Source of the DNA: an uncultured Prevotella sp. | GTDB lineage: Bacteria; Bacteroidota; Bacteroidia; Bacteroidales; Bacteroidaceae | Direction of reading: 5' to 3' | DNA length: 64,000 bases | Assembly: GCA_900315035.1 (NCBI GenBank) | Contig: OMXO01000001.1 | Location: 33,425 to 97,424, forward strand | Part shown: positions 33,339 through 42,784 of the stretch, one piece after another | Layout of the letters: each line of letters opens with the position of its first letter | Position numbering within the stretch: the stretch's first letter is position 1 | Notes under the pieces: generated by a model | What the model was told of the DNA's origin: nothing | What the model saw: the letters and a program-made list of their open reading frames with translations, nothing else | Databases searched by the model: none | Translations under genes and position numbers: made by a program

Positions 33339-34867
33339 TTTTTTCTAATGTTTTTGATTCTTGACAGACTATCCTTTGCACCTTTAGCAAACAGTAATGT
33401 CATACATAGGTCAATGGATAGGAAAACAACCATGCCTGAGGCAGAAAATAAAGCCCATTCCCAAAGGCTTTGATAGGGATTAAAGGGTATAAACTGGATG
33501 AGATAAGTTGATAGTGCGAAAGCCAAGATGGAGATACCGTAGTTTCGAATGACTCCTTTCCAGTATAGAGATACGGACTCTTTAAACCCTGAGGTGAACA
33601 GATAATAGGGCTTCCATAATACAACGATTGCCAATAAACTGGCAATTTTACCCCAAAGGATACCTATGATTCCCCATTTCAAACCAGCAATTATTGTAAT
33701 AGATACATTGATAATCAGTTCTGCCCATGCTGACCATACGTCAGCATAGAGGCCATGTGCATAATTAAAACTGTCAACTGAGGTTCGTGAGTTGGTAATA
33801 TATATATAGATAATCAGTAACACCAATATCCAACGATCCATGATATATTCTGGTCCAAGCCAATGAGCTATAAATGGTTCGATAAATGAATAGAGTGAGA
33901 AACTAAGGATGGCAGCTATGGTATGTTGGATAGTTGTAAATTCCCAAAACACTTTTATCATCTTTGCTTTATCTCCTTCTGCCACCAAATTACCTATACT
34001 GGCTCCGACACTACCCGTAATGGCGGAAAATAAAGAGATTAATTTGGATATAACAATCATATAGTTACCATAATAGGCAACCATCTTCAATGAAACGAAA
34101 AGGAAAATGAATAATTCATCGCTTTTGACCAGAACAAAGTCTTTGATCTTGTGAATAAAGACCTGTTTGGTCTTTGTGATAATTTCTGGATATTGTTTAA
34201 TTAGGGATTTACCACGGCTCTTATCAACACGTAGCCATGGATACTCTTTGTTGATTTTCCAATTTAAGATGATGCAGCCAATGATTCCGAACAGAAATTC
34301 TACTCCAACCCAGACGTATAAATTCTGATAGGTATAGGCTAAGTAAATCTGGAGGATTATTTTCAGGATGTTGGCGGATTGAAAATAAATGGCTACGAGA
34401 TAATTCTTCTGGTCTGCAGTCAACAGTATTTGGCGGTAATTGATGAAATAGCCGATGAGTGAGGAACCTAAGAACGAATAATAAGCAAAATAAATAATAC
34501 CCAGTCCTAACTCTGCTTTGGAGAAGATGAGCGGGAAAAACAGACTGATAAAGGCACCACCAGCCAAGATGATACAACCTATCCAATTATACAGATAACC
34601 TAAGAGTGACAGAATGTCCTGAATTTCCTGTCTGTTGTTTGATTGTAATGGCTTGAAAAGGAAATAACCGATGCAGGCAGTGATGCCTAGTTCTGCTAAG
34701 TTGAGATATCCCAGGATGTTGCCGAGCGTACCTGTCAGACCGATGAACTCGGCTCCGAGACAATTCAGGAAAATACGGCGAGAGAAGAACGCCAAAAGAA
34801 GAGTCAAGAAGTAAAAAATCAAATTTACTTCTGCATTTAATATACTTTTATGGACTCTTCCGCTCAT
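33335..34867 (-). CDS. Polysaccharide flippase, Wzx-like (PST/MATE fold)
   Basis: A 510-residue integral membrane protein with about twelve to fourteen hydrophobic segments. The start region LNAEVNLIFYFLTLLLAFFSRRIFLNCLGAEFIGL and the G-x-L-G-N-I-L-G-Y-L-N-L-A-E-L-G-I segment are typical of Bacteroidetes lipopolysaccharide biosynthesis flippases. It should move the undecaprenyl-linked repeat unit to the periplasmic side for the Wzy-like polymerase encoded at 38076. It overlaps the downstream GT2 start by four bases. Confidence 0.87.
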   Translation of the reverse strand: MSGRVHKSILNAEVNLIFYFLTLLLAFFSRRIFLNCLGAEFIGLTGTLGNILGYLNLAELGITACIGYFLFKPLQSNNRQEIQDILSLLGYLYNWIGCIILAGGAFISLFFPLIFSKAELGLGIIYFAYYSFLGSSLIGYFINYRQILLTADQKNYLVAIYFQSANILKIILQIYLAYTYQNLYVWVGVEFLFGIIGCIILNWKINKEYPWLRVDKSRGKSLIKQYPEIITKTKQVFIHKIKDFVLVKSDELFIFLFVSLKMVAYYGNYMIVISKLISLFSAITGSVGASIGNLVAEGDKAKMIKVFWEFTTIQHTIAAILSFSLYSFIEPFIAHWLGPEYIMDRWILVLLIIYIYITNSRTSVDSFNYAHGLYADVWSAWAELIINVSITIIAGLKWGIIGILWGKIASLLAIVVLWKPYYLFTSGFKESVSLYWKGVIRNYGISILAFALSTYLIQFIPFNPYQSLWEWALFSASGMVVFLSIDLCMTLLFAKGAKDSLSRIKNIRKK

Positions 34868-34871
34868 AGCC

Positions 34872-36044
34872 TTATGAATTGTGCTCGGTGTGAATAAAAT
34901 CAGTATTCTTGCGATCCATATGGAGCAAGTTTTTCAGCATCCGCCACACTAACCCTGGAAGGGCTATGGCTTTCTTAAATGAATTAAAGCGTAACTGACT
35001 GGGGATGGCGATGTATAGGGCAATAGTCAGCGCAGCAAGTAGTAACCACCATTTCTCACACCATGCAGGAACTGTGAGCGTGATGAAGATGGATATTCCA
35101 AAGAGCAGTACAATCAACATAGAACGCGGGATGAGTGCTTGCTGGATGGTCTTGTCTATGAAATTGATATTACCGTGTTTGATGGCATTGGGAATTTCTG
35201 GTAATTGGCTTGTCAGACTCTGAACTTGTGCCGTCATCCAGCGCATACGTTGACGCTGGAAATTGTCCTGACTGCTGACTTTTTCATCGAAAACATGAAT
35301 ATCAGGTGCGTATTTGATGAAAACGCCTTGGCGGAGAAGGAGAGCTTCCATTTCACGGTCTTCACCAGCCGTTGACAGTTGGAAGACGTTTTTCTTGAAT
35401 AGTTCATAGTTAAAACACATGCCAGAACCAATAAGAGCGGAAGAAAGACCTAACCGGTTGTGTGCCTTGCGGAAGATGGTGTTATTGATTTCCTCACTGG
35501 CTCCGTCGAGTACAGCGACGTTATTATTAGCATTCTTTGCACAACGATGGCATTGAATGGCCTCATAAATAGTGCAAAGTACGTTGAGTTGTGATAGGAA
35601 GTCAGGACGAACCACGTTGTCTGCATCTAATATGACGACATTATCGAAATCGCCTTTTACCTCATTAATAGCATACTGCATCGCCTTGGCTTTCGAACTT
35701 TTCTCAAAAGTAGGTGTGAGCAGGGTGATAGGCTTTTCTCGTAAAGCATCATTGGTCCCTGGCTGCATGTGGTCTGAAATCACAGCCACGGTATAATGGG
35801 TCTTTGGATACTTTTGGAGTAGGAACTGCTCTACGGCATTAATAATCACGCGATCCTCATTGTATGCAGGATACAATATGAGGAACCTGTTCATTTTGTT
35901 GTGAAGGGCAGCCGCATGAGTTGCTATACGGTCTTCCTTGTCGTAAAAGAGAGAGATAATGGCAAAAAAAACAACATAGGCGACCGATGCTGCTATCACA
36001 ACCCAAAGGGTCATGTCAATAATATGAAGAATGCTCCAAATCAC
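34872..36044 (-). CDS. Membrane GT2, cellulose-synthase-like (copy 2), GTG start
   Basis: A 390-residue processive-type GT2. A membrane segment at the N-terminus is followed by FLILYPAYNEDRVIINAVEQFL, VVILDADNVVRPDFL (D-x-D), ETD-like AGEDREMEALLL and the QRQRMRWMTAQ acceptor motif (Q-x-x-R-W). Two hydrophobic helices lie near the C-terminus. The protein aligns from its first residues with the 36041 gene (VIWSILHIID beside DFWVILYIID), which fixes the start as the GTG at 36044, overlapping the upstream TGA as GTGA; the next ATG is at 36014. Tandem duplicate of its neighbour. Confidence 0.85.
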   Translation of the reverse strand: MIWSILHIIDMTLWVVIAASVAYVVFFAIISLFYDKEDRIATHAAALHNKMNRFLILYPAYNEDRVIINAVEQFLLQKYPKTHYTVAVISDHMQPGTNDALREKPITLLTPTFEKSSKAKAMQYAINEVKGDFDNVVILDADNVVRPDFLSQLNVLCTIYEAIQCHRCAKNANNNVAVLDGASEEINNTIFRKAHNRLGLSSALIGSGMCFNYELFKKNVFQLSTAGEDREMEALLLRQGVFIKYAPDIHVFDEKVSSQDNFQRQRMRWMTAQVQSLTSQLPEIPNAIKHGNINFIDKTIQQALIPRSMLIVLLFGISIFITLTVPAWCEKWWLLLAALTIALYIAIPSQLRFNSFKKAIALPGLVWRMLKNLLHMDRKNTDFIHTEHNS

Positions 36045-37186
36045 TTTTTCTTTCTTCTTAATACTTTGACACTGAATAAACTCCACAGGCTGACAAGGGG
36101 GGAACGAAGGAAAGTCTTGTCCCACATCTCATCTACCAGATAGTCAGGGGTTGCCAATGCAAAGAAAAATAAAACGATAGCCCCTAATAACCACCATTTA
36201 AGGGCAATTGTCATGTAGATAAAGGGGAGGATCACACTCATTAGAATGATAATACCCACCATCTTAGTGCGTGGCACTAACATCCATTGGATGATTTTAT
36301 CTGCCAAGTCGTATTGCTTTCTGAAAATGGCTCCGGGCAGGAATTTGATGTTTCTTGCGAAATTCTGGAGTTGCTGTGATGCCCAGCGTCCTCGCTGCTC
36401 ATTCATCTTGATGGTGGTTCTCTTCTTTTCTCCATAAACATAGATGTTATCAAAGTAGTCGATGAAATAGCCCTGACGTAATAAGAGAGCTTCCAGTTCC
36501 TTGTCTTCGCCAGCAGTCTTTGCTTTCATGATATTTGCTTTATACCAAGTAAAATCGAAAGCTGTTCCTGATCCTGCCAAGGCGGCAGACAAACCAAGGC
36601 TGATATGGCCACGACGGAAAATCGCATTATTAATCTCCTCAAATACGGCCCCCATTCTTGCAGCAGCGGTATCTCTGTTCCTGGAGATACGGTGCACTTG
36701 GATGGCTTTAGTGGCAGCGGCTTCGAAGGCATCATTCACTTTAGCTAGGAAGTCTTGTTCAACGATATTGTCTGCATCAAGCACGAGTACAATATCATAA
36801 ATCTTGAATTCTGGTAAATTCAAAATGGCATATTGGAGAGACTTCGCCTTTGAACTCTCCGCAAAATCCGGGGTTAACAAAGTGATGGGGTATTGGGCCA
36901 GTCGCATATTGGTTATTTCACTCTGATGGTCTGAAATAACCACCACGTCGAACATACGTTGAGGGTATGCCTGACCTAAGATGGAAACGACGGCTTGCTC
37001 AACAACATCGTCTTGTTTATAAGCAGGAATCAAAATCACAAATCGATTTTGAGTCTTTGATTTTGTGAGGACTGATTTGCGGCTGAACAGGGCAGCCACA
37101 GCAAAGATGCCAAGATAAAGCACTGTTCCTGCAACAATGATGAACAAGAACCAGTCGATGATATATAAGATAACCCAAAAATCCAT
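36041..37186 (-). CDS. Membrane GT2, cellulose-synthase-like (copy 1)
   Basis: A 381-residue protein built like copy 2: N-terminal membrane helix (WFLFIIVAGTVLYLGIFAVAALF), RFVILIPAYKQDDVVEQAV, VLVLDADNIVEQDFL (D-x-D), TAGEDKELEALLL and NEQRGRWASQQ (Q-x-x-R-W), then C-terminal hydrophobic helices. GT2 enzymes with this layout polymerise or add sugars at the membrane. Having two adjacent non-identical copies suggests two linkages with related donors. The stop is coupled to the GTG of copy 2. Confidence 0.86.
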   Translation of the reverse strand: MDFWVILYIIDWFLFIIVAGTVLYLGIFAVAALFSRKSVLTKSKTQNRFVILIPAYKQDDVVEQAVVSILGQAYPQRMFDVVVISDHQSEITNMRLAQYPITLLTPDFAESSKAKSLQYAILNLPEFKIYDIVLVLDADNIVEQDFLAKVNDAFEAAATKAIQVHRISRNRDTAAARMGAVFEEINNAIFRRGHISLGLSAALAGSGTAFDFTWYKANIMKAKTAGEDKELEALLLRQGYFIDYFDNIYVYGEKKRTTIKMNEQRGRWASQQLQNFARNIKFLPGAIFRKQYDLADKIIQWMLVPRTKMVGIIILMSVILPFIYMTIALKWWLLGAIVLFFFALATPDYLVDEMWDKTFLRSPLVSLWSLFSVKVLRRKKK

Positions 37187-37190
37187 AATT

Positions 37191-38069
37191 TTAATTGATG
37201 ATTGATGAATGACAGTGACAAATGCCTTTTATAACAGCTTTTGCTAAATCTATTCTGCCTTGAAACGTGAACTTCAATATGTCTCTTGGAGCAACTAGCC
37301 CTGTGAGATAGCAATAGCTTAGATATTTTGATAGTCCATCCCAATTGCGTCTAACTAATAATAGCCTATTCCGAGTAATATAATAAGTGCGCAATGGGCT
37401 ATTCTGGCCTGTTGCCTGACTCTCTTTGTGGTAGATGGTACATTTCGGCTCGTACCATATCTGGTAGTCTGCTCTTGTGAACATCATAGACCAGTCTAAT
37501 TCCTCGTAATATAAGAAATAGCACTCCGGCATCAAACCGACTTTTTCAATAGCTTCTCTTTTAATGAGCATCGCTGCACCATGAGCATAAGGGGTAGAGT
37601 GAGCCGTATTATACTGACCATGATCCTCTTCTCCAAAACCAATTGCCCGATTTCGAATGGTAATCATAGACAGCTCTGTATAGCCGGCAAACTGAATAGG
37701 TTGAGGCTTCCAGGCAAAACGGATTTTGGGGCAGACAACACCAATCTTATCAGAAGATTCTGCGCGATTGATTAATGATTGGATATTGAAGTCTTTGAAG
37801 ATAGTGTCATTATTAACCAGAAACAGATATCTTCCTTGAGCGGCTTTAATGCCAAGATTATTTCCACCAGCAAAGCCTAAGTTCTTATCACTTCTAATCA
37901 CTTTGACGTGAGGGAACTTTTGGGAAATGATATCTGCTTCCTGATTTTGAGATGCATTATCTACCACAATCACCTCCAAATTGTCATTGGAGGGGATTGT
38001 CTCAATTAGTTCACAGGTGTCCTTTAACCCGTTGTAATTGATGGTAATAATGGAAACATCTATCTTCAA
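37191..38069 (-). CDS. Glycosyltransferase family 2, rhamnosyltransferase-like
   Basis: A 292-residue GT-A enzyme. Blocks: DVSIITINYNGLKDTCELI, LEVIVVDNASQNQEADII, NLGFAGGNNLGIKAAQGRYLF with V-N-N-D-T as metal site, and FLYYEELDWSMMF as the base region. This N-L-G-F-A-G-G-N-N wording is typical of the rhamnosyl and related dTDP-sugar GT2 group. It sits between the Wzy-like gene and the paired membrane GT2 genes in the operon. Donor not proven. Confidence 0.88.
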   Translation of the reverse strand: MKIDVSIITINYNGLKDTCELIETIPSNDNLEVIVVDNASQNQEADIISQKFPHVKVIRSDKNLGFAGGNNLGIKAAQGRYLFLVNNDTIFKDFNIQSLINRAESSDKIGVVCPKIRFAWKPQPIQFAGYTELSMITIRNRAIGFGEEDHGQYNTAHSTPYAHGAAMLIKREAIEKVGLMPECYFLYYEELDWSMMFTRADYQIWYEPKCTIYHKESQATGQNSPLRTYYITRNRLLLVRRNWDGLSKYLSYCYLTGLVAPRDILKFTFQGRIDLAKAVIKGICHCHSSIIN

Positions 38070-38075
38070 TATGTA

Positions 38076-39602
38076 TTATACTCTTGATGCTAATTTCTTT
38101 TCTAATTTTAAACGTTTCTTTTCTTCTTGTTCAGCTAATCTCCTTTCCTCGTATTTTATCCATTCGGGTTCAATAAATGGTAGAATATACACGATGGATA
38201 ATCCTCCATAGAAAATCATGCAATTAGGAAATTGCATTAACACTTGATTGGCATATCCTCCTAGCTGTATGGATACAAAAGCACAACAAAAACCCGCACC
38301 AATTCCCATGAGGGATCGGCTCTTCAATCTAAAAAGCACTATATAACAAGCACCAGCAAACATTATTAACGTTGTTATTACAAAGAGTGTTATACCAATG
38401 GGACCTGTACGTATCCATATGTAGACATATTCTGAGTCAGGCGGAATTGTTGCTAATTTTGCATACTTATTGTTCGCTGGTACATTATAACCCATTCCTA
38501 GACCAATACCCCATGGCGCGTCATTGATATATTTACGAATAGCTGCTTTGTTAATATCACGAACGTTCATAGACGCATCATCTTTGTTAAAAGCTGACCG
38601 CATTCTTCGAATTTGCTGATTCCCGTTCCCTATATCTGTAAATACTAATAAACAAGTGCAAATTAAAAATACTATACTAAAAGGAACTGCAATCTTAATA
38701 GATTTTGAGAGAAATATATAGACTATAAATCCAGCCCCAACACAAAAGATTCCAGTGCGTGTACCAGAAGCAAACATTCCCCAAAAAATAAGTATGCCAG
38801 TTAGAAGGAAAAAAATACGTTCCCATTTTATTTTTGAAGTAATTCCAAATAATATAAAGGCCACAGTTGCAGCTGCAGCATTACATCCATAGTTCGCTGC
38901 ATCACTAAACGTAGAAAAATAACGGATTAATGTTCCTGCATTTAATATATGGGTAGATCGACCTCTTGTTTGTATCCATAAATTCTCAGCTTCTGTAAAG
39001 CCATAATTTTGCTGCTTCCATACCCAAAATACAGAAAATAATGATAATACAGCCCATAGCTTCAAATATTTAATTAATACTTCTGGGGATGAAATATAAA
39101 TAGAAAAAATAAGGAATGTATATAAAATTTGAAAAGCAATTAATCTCGCTCCAGTGTACCATGCCTCAATGTCTATACCAAGGTCGCAAGTATCATTCAA
39201 TAGTTGTAAAGTGCAAAAACTACACCAGATAACCAAAGCCAAAAGCATTACGTTCATAGTGCGTTCAAAGTGTGGAGATTGTCGCGCATCAATGATAGCA
39301 ATAGCTAGCAGTATCATTTGAAGCATTTCGTTTGGCAATGAAATTGGGATAGGAAGAATAACGTCTTTCATTTGGAGGAAATAGTTAACAATAACCAATG
39401 TCCAAAATGTAAACATTCTCCATTTAAATGCCACATAAACATATAACACGATAAGTGGCAGTGTGCATATAACTACAAAAGCGGGGAAACCGGCAGTACC
39501 TAATTCATATAATGCAAGTAAAAACAGGAGAAAGAGTAACAAGACTCTTCCTCCGTTTTCATGGGAATATTCAGACAATCTGTTAGAATAAACTCTTGCC
39601 AT
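38076..39602 (-). CDS. O-antigen polymerase/ligase-like protein (Wzy-like)
   Basis: A 508-residue inner-membrane protein with about ten to twelve hydrophobic segments. A large periplasmic loop near residues 330-400 contains the conserved short blocks NDAPWGIGLGMGYNVP and PPDSEYVYIWIRTGPIG, as in the O-antigen ligase/polymerase superfamily (Wzy_C). The last ~40 residues are highly charged (KYEERRLAEQEEKKRLKLEK), probably a cytoplasmic coiled coil. Next to the Wzz-like gene, it should polymerise repeat units on undecaprenyl diphosphate. Confidence 0.82.
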   Translation of the reverse strand: MARVYSNRLSEYSHENGGRVLLLFLLFLLALYELGTAGFPAFVVICTLPLIVLYVYVAFKWRMFTFWTLVIVNYFLQMKDVILPIPISLPNEMLQMILLAIAIIDARQSPHFERTMNVMLLALVIWCSFCTLQLLNDTCDLGIDIEAWYTGARLIAFQILYTFLIFSIYISSPEVLIKYLKLWAVLSLFSVFWVWKQQNYGFTEAENLWIQTRGRSTHILNAGTLIRYFSTFSDAANYGCNAAAATVAFILFGITSKIKWERIFFLLTGILIFWGMFASGTRTGIFCVGAGFIVYIFLSKSIKIAVPFSIVFLICTCLLVFTDIGNGNQQIRRMRSAFNKDDASMNVRDINKAAIRKYINDAPWGIGLGMGYNVPANNKYAKLATIPPDSEYVYIWIRTGPIGITLFVITTLIMFAGACYIVLFRLKSRSLMGIGAGFCCAFVSIQLGGYANQVLMQFPNCMIFYGGLSIVYILPFIEPEWIKYEERRLAEQEEKKRLKLEKKLASRV

Positions 39603-39607
39603 GATTG

Positions 39608-41785
39608 TTATTTTGCGTGATTGTTTTCGACAGCAGTTAATCCCAATTGGGAAATACGATAGACAAAGTTATTAAATCTTGTGTATGGTGGTAGCTGACC
39701 AACAAACTCTTCTACTGCATAGCGCTGAGCCTCTGTGAGATACATGAACAAGGTGTTCTTGTCTTCTAACTGTGACTCAAGTTCCTTGAGAGCTTTCTGG
39801 TCGACATCTTTCCAAGTGCGGTTAGCACGAGTCACCATCAAGTTGATGGTGCCCATATTGAGCAGTCCAGAAGGGATTGAGTGGTCATCGAGATTCGGGT
39901 ACTCGATGATGGCAATCTCGTTTGGCAAGATATCAGGGCAGATATCCTTAATGTTGTTTGCCATGATGAAACGGCTGTCTTCTGCTAGGAAATCTTCATC
40001 GTAAGTTAAACGACGTACCTGCAGACCAATGGAAATCCAGTAGTTCTCCAATTCCTGTGCTAAATAACTCTTACCATTTGCAGCATCCGTAGAGAGCAGA
40101 TTCAATACATTCTGCTGCCCCTCCTTGAAGTGGGGGAGAAGTGCTTTGCTTAACTGGCGCATGGCCATATCGGCAATTGTTTTGTTGAAACGACGATAAC
40201 GGAGTGTACTTTCCTTCGGGAAACATCCCATGACAGGTATCTTTGTGATGCGTTCTGAACGCATACGGTCTCGCAAAGTGCGGTCAAGTAACTCGATAAT
40301 GAAGAAGTACATGGCTGTCAATATGAAGGTAATCAAGAATGCACCTAGTAGAATCATCAGACGATTGGTCGGTTGAGCATTCATGGGGAACATAGGTGGA
40401 TTGAGTACACGTAAGGTGGCTGTGGTCATCTGCAGATTCTTTTGGCGAAGACGTGCGGCATTTAATGCTCTTAGCATCTCCATATAGTTACCTTCAATAA
40501 ACCCAATGTGACGATCTTTTCTAGCAATCGTAGCACCAATCGGTGCATAGTATAGCATCTCTTTATCAAGTTTTGATCGCATGATATCTTGAGCACCTAT
40601 TTCTGCCTTTGATTTTTCCAAAAGAAGGACTTGGTCAAGCCAACGACCAATCATATCGTTGGCTTTCACTCCTGTTTCAGTACTATATGTGCCAGCCTCT
40701 ATGTCTTTTACCAAACCACGGACATTCTCTGTAGCATTTTGCAACATTCTCTCTGCTTTAGCTAACTCTAGTTGGGATTCTACACCACTGCCACCACCTT
40801 CGCTATTCATCAGCCGGAGGTTTGATATACGAGATTGAATACGTGAAATGTCAGTGATTTGGTTTGTGAATTCCTTGTTCGCTTTAATGATTTTGGCACG
40901 ATCTCCTAATTGACGTTCCAAATAGTCCATCAAGGCACGAGTTGTTGTCATGTTCTTGAGAATCTCATTGTCGGACAGCTTCTGAGTTCCATCCATTCCT
41001 GCTAAAACTTTAGTCTGCTCGCCATAGTTGATGATTCGTTTTTCTACGTTGTAGCGAATTAAATCATCTTCTGCATTTGTTAAAATCCTATAGAGGCGAG
41101 CTACCTCGCGTTCAAAGAACTTAATGACATTGTTGGTTTCACCATAACGTAATTGTGCATATTGGCGTGCAAATACTTCGTTCAAAATATCCAGTGTGTT
41201 GTATGCAATACCTGCATCATTGGCGGAGTAGCCAATGTCAATAATGTCACTTTTCTGTAACTGCATGACTTTTAAACGTGCAGTTATGTTGTTAATGCCA
41301 AACCAAGGATGGTAGTTTAAAATTCCAAATATAAAATTGTCCTGAGATGGGCGCTCGTATGCCTTCAGGTTGGCGTAAGTGGCATTCTCGCTATTGTGAT
41401 TAATAAGTGCTTTTACATCTGCAGGCACACTGCTGCTTAACTGACGGAAATGCTCAGATGAGATGTAGTTGTTGTCCTTGTTAGGGTTACCATACATCAT
41501 ACAACGGGCAAACAGGCGAAGAGATACTTCATGTATAGTTGCATCAGTGGAAATCAACAAAATTAAATTGGTCATATTAGTCTGAGACTGGCCGCCTGCA
41601 GTACCAACACCGCCTTCAATGTTATAACCAGTGATCATACCCGTATAAATAGTTGTATTACTATTGTATACGCGCTCCATATTACGAGTCATAAACCATG
41701 CGACAACTAAAGCGATCAATGGCAGAATGATGAGATACCACCTGATTTTATATAAGAATCTGACTATATATCTGAATAAATCCAT
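39608..41785 (-). CDS. Wzz/GumC-like chain-length protein with degenerate Wzc-type ATPase domain
   Basis: A 725-residue inner-membrane protein. An N-terminal membrane helix (YLIILPLIALVVAWF) is followed by a Wzz-type domain, a long periplasmic coiled-coil region and a second helix near residue 475 (LMILLGAFLITFILTAMYFFI) preceded by the Pro-rich PPMFPMNAQPTNR. The C-terminal ~200 residues look like a tyrosine-autokinase domain, but only a weak P-loop (DAANGKSYLAQ, near residue 570) is left. Walker A-prime D-x-D and a tyrosine cluster are absent. It likely controls polymer length and links to the outer-membrane partner, without phosphorylation. Confidence 0.82.
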   Translation of the reverse strand: MDLFRYIVRFLYKIRWYLIILPLIALVVAWFMTRNMERVYNSNTTIYTGMITGYNIEGGVGTAGGQSQTNMTNLILLISTDATIHEVSLRLFARCMMYGNPNKDNNYISSEHFRQLSSSVPADVKALINHNSENATYANLKAYERPSQDNFIFGILNYHPWFGINNITARLKVMQLQKSDIIDIGYSANDAGIAYNTLDILNEVFARQYAQLRYGETNNVIKFFEREVARLYRILTNAEDDLIRYNVEKRIINYGEQTKVLAGMDGTQKLSDNEILKNMTTTRALMDYLERQLGDRAKIIKANKEFTNQITDISRIQSRISNLRLMNSEGGGSGVESQLELAKAERMLQNATENVRGLVKDIEAGTYSTETGVKANDMIGRWLDQVLLLEKSKAEIGAQDIMRSKLDKEMLYYAPIGATIARKDRHIGFIEGNYMEMLRALNAARLRQKNLQMTTATLRVLNPPMFPMNAQPTNRLMILLGAFLITFILTAMYFFIIELLDRTLRDRMRSERITKIPVMGCFPKESTLRYRRFNKTIADMAMRQLSKALLPHFKEGQQNVLNLLSTDAANGKSYLAQELENYWISIGLQVRRLTYDEDFLAEDSRFIMANNIKDICPDILPNEIAIIEYPNLDDHSIPSGLLNMGTINLMVTRANRTWKDVDQKALKELESQLEDKNTLFMYLTEAQRYAVEEFVGQLPPYTRFNNFVYRISQLGLTAVENNHAK

Positions 41786-41803
41786 AATTGTGCTCCTTTA
41801 ATG

Positions 41804-42760
41804 TTATTTCTTATTCTTTTTCTCTGCTTTTGCTGCAGCTTTAGCTGCTTTCTTTTCCGCTTTTTCTAAAGCTTTTACTTTCTTTTCTTCCTCTTCAACA
41901 GCTTTCTTGATTCGCTTTTCTACAGCTTTGTTCTCTTTAGCAATTTCCTTGCTCGATTTCTGGACAGTTTTATCAAGTGTAATCTCTGTTGTGGAATTTG
42001 TAATAATGGGTGTATGTGTTAATATCTCTAATGTTAATATATCTGTTGTAATTTCTGTTTGAAGACTTTGATATTGCATTACTTGGCCAACTTCATGCAT
42101 CTTTGTATAAGCATAGTCTTCGACTTTCATGTTGCCATTCTCAAAATCTTCACGATTTAAAGCTCCTGCACCTTGTAATGCAGCAGAAGTTTCACCAGCA
42201 GTCTTTAATGTTACCAAATTATTTGTGATTTTAACATATAGGGTTGCAATTTGCAATTTTAATTGGTCAAAGGCTATGTCTTTTGCTAAAACTGCTTGAT
42301 CAACTGCTAATTTTTTACGTTTAACAGCTGCTCCTAAATCAAAAACGTCTTCAAGAGGCAAAGATAAAGTTGCACCAACATTCCAATAACTTTGCTCAGA
42401 ACCTTGGAATTGGTAAATCATCATGTTAGTTGAAGATGAGTTATTTCCCCAAACATCCGACTTACCATAACTATAGCTTGCACGGCCTGTTATATAAGAG
42501 AAAATATGTCGCTTCTGTTTGGCAACTTCTGCCTGGGCCAATTCTCTTGCTTTCTCCAAATTCATAATGCTTGGCGTTGACTTTGCATTTTCAAACAAGA
42601 TAGCCAATGGCGGCAAGTGGAACTCTGAGAAGTTGATTTCTTTGTCCTTGCTGGAATCAAAGAAGCCTGCAGCAATACCGGTCTCGTCAAATTGAGCGAA
42701 AGCCGTGGAGCTTAGTCCTGCAGTTACTACAACGAATAATAGTCGTTTAAGCTTGTTCAT
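41804..42760 (-). CDS. TolC-like outer-membrane protein with Lys/Ala/Glu tail
   Basis: A 318-residue exported protein. The signal peptide is MNKLKRLLFVVVTAGLSSTAFA before Gln23. The mature part holds one TolC-type repeat: ILFENAKSTPSIMNLEKARELAQAEV, then the beta-hairpin region YSYGKSDVWG to WNVGATLSLPLEDVFDLG, then a helical hairpin. This is about half of a normal TolC-family protein (~450 residues). The last ~55 residues are almost only Lys, Glu and Ala (KALEKAEKKAAKAAAKAEKK), a likely single helix. In the place of Wza it probably forms or assists the outer-membrane exit. Confidence 0.72.
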   Translation of the reverse strand: MNKLKRLLFVVVTAGLSSTAFAQFDETGIAAGFFDSSKDKEINFSEFHLPPLAILFENAKSTPSIMNLEKARELAQAEVAKQKRHIFSYITGRASYSYGKSDVWGNNSSSTNMMIYQFQGSEQSYWNVGATLSLPLEDVFDLGAAVKRKKLAVDQAVLAKDIAFDQLKLQIATLYVKITNNLVTLKTAGETSAALQGAGALNREDFENGNMKVEDYAYTKMHEVGQVMQYQSLQTEITTDILTLEILTHTPIITNSTTEITLDKTVQKSSKEIAKENKAVEKRIKKAVEEEEKKVKALEKAEKKAAKAAAKAEKKNKK

Positions 42761-42784
42761 TGTGAAAGGTTTATGTTTTTGTTT

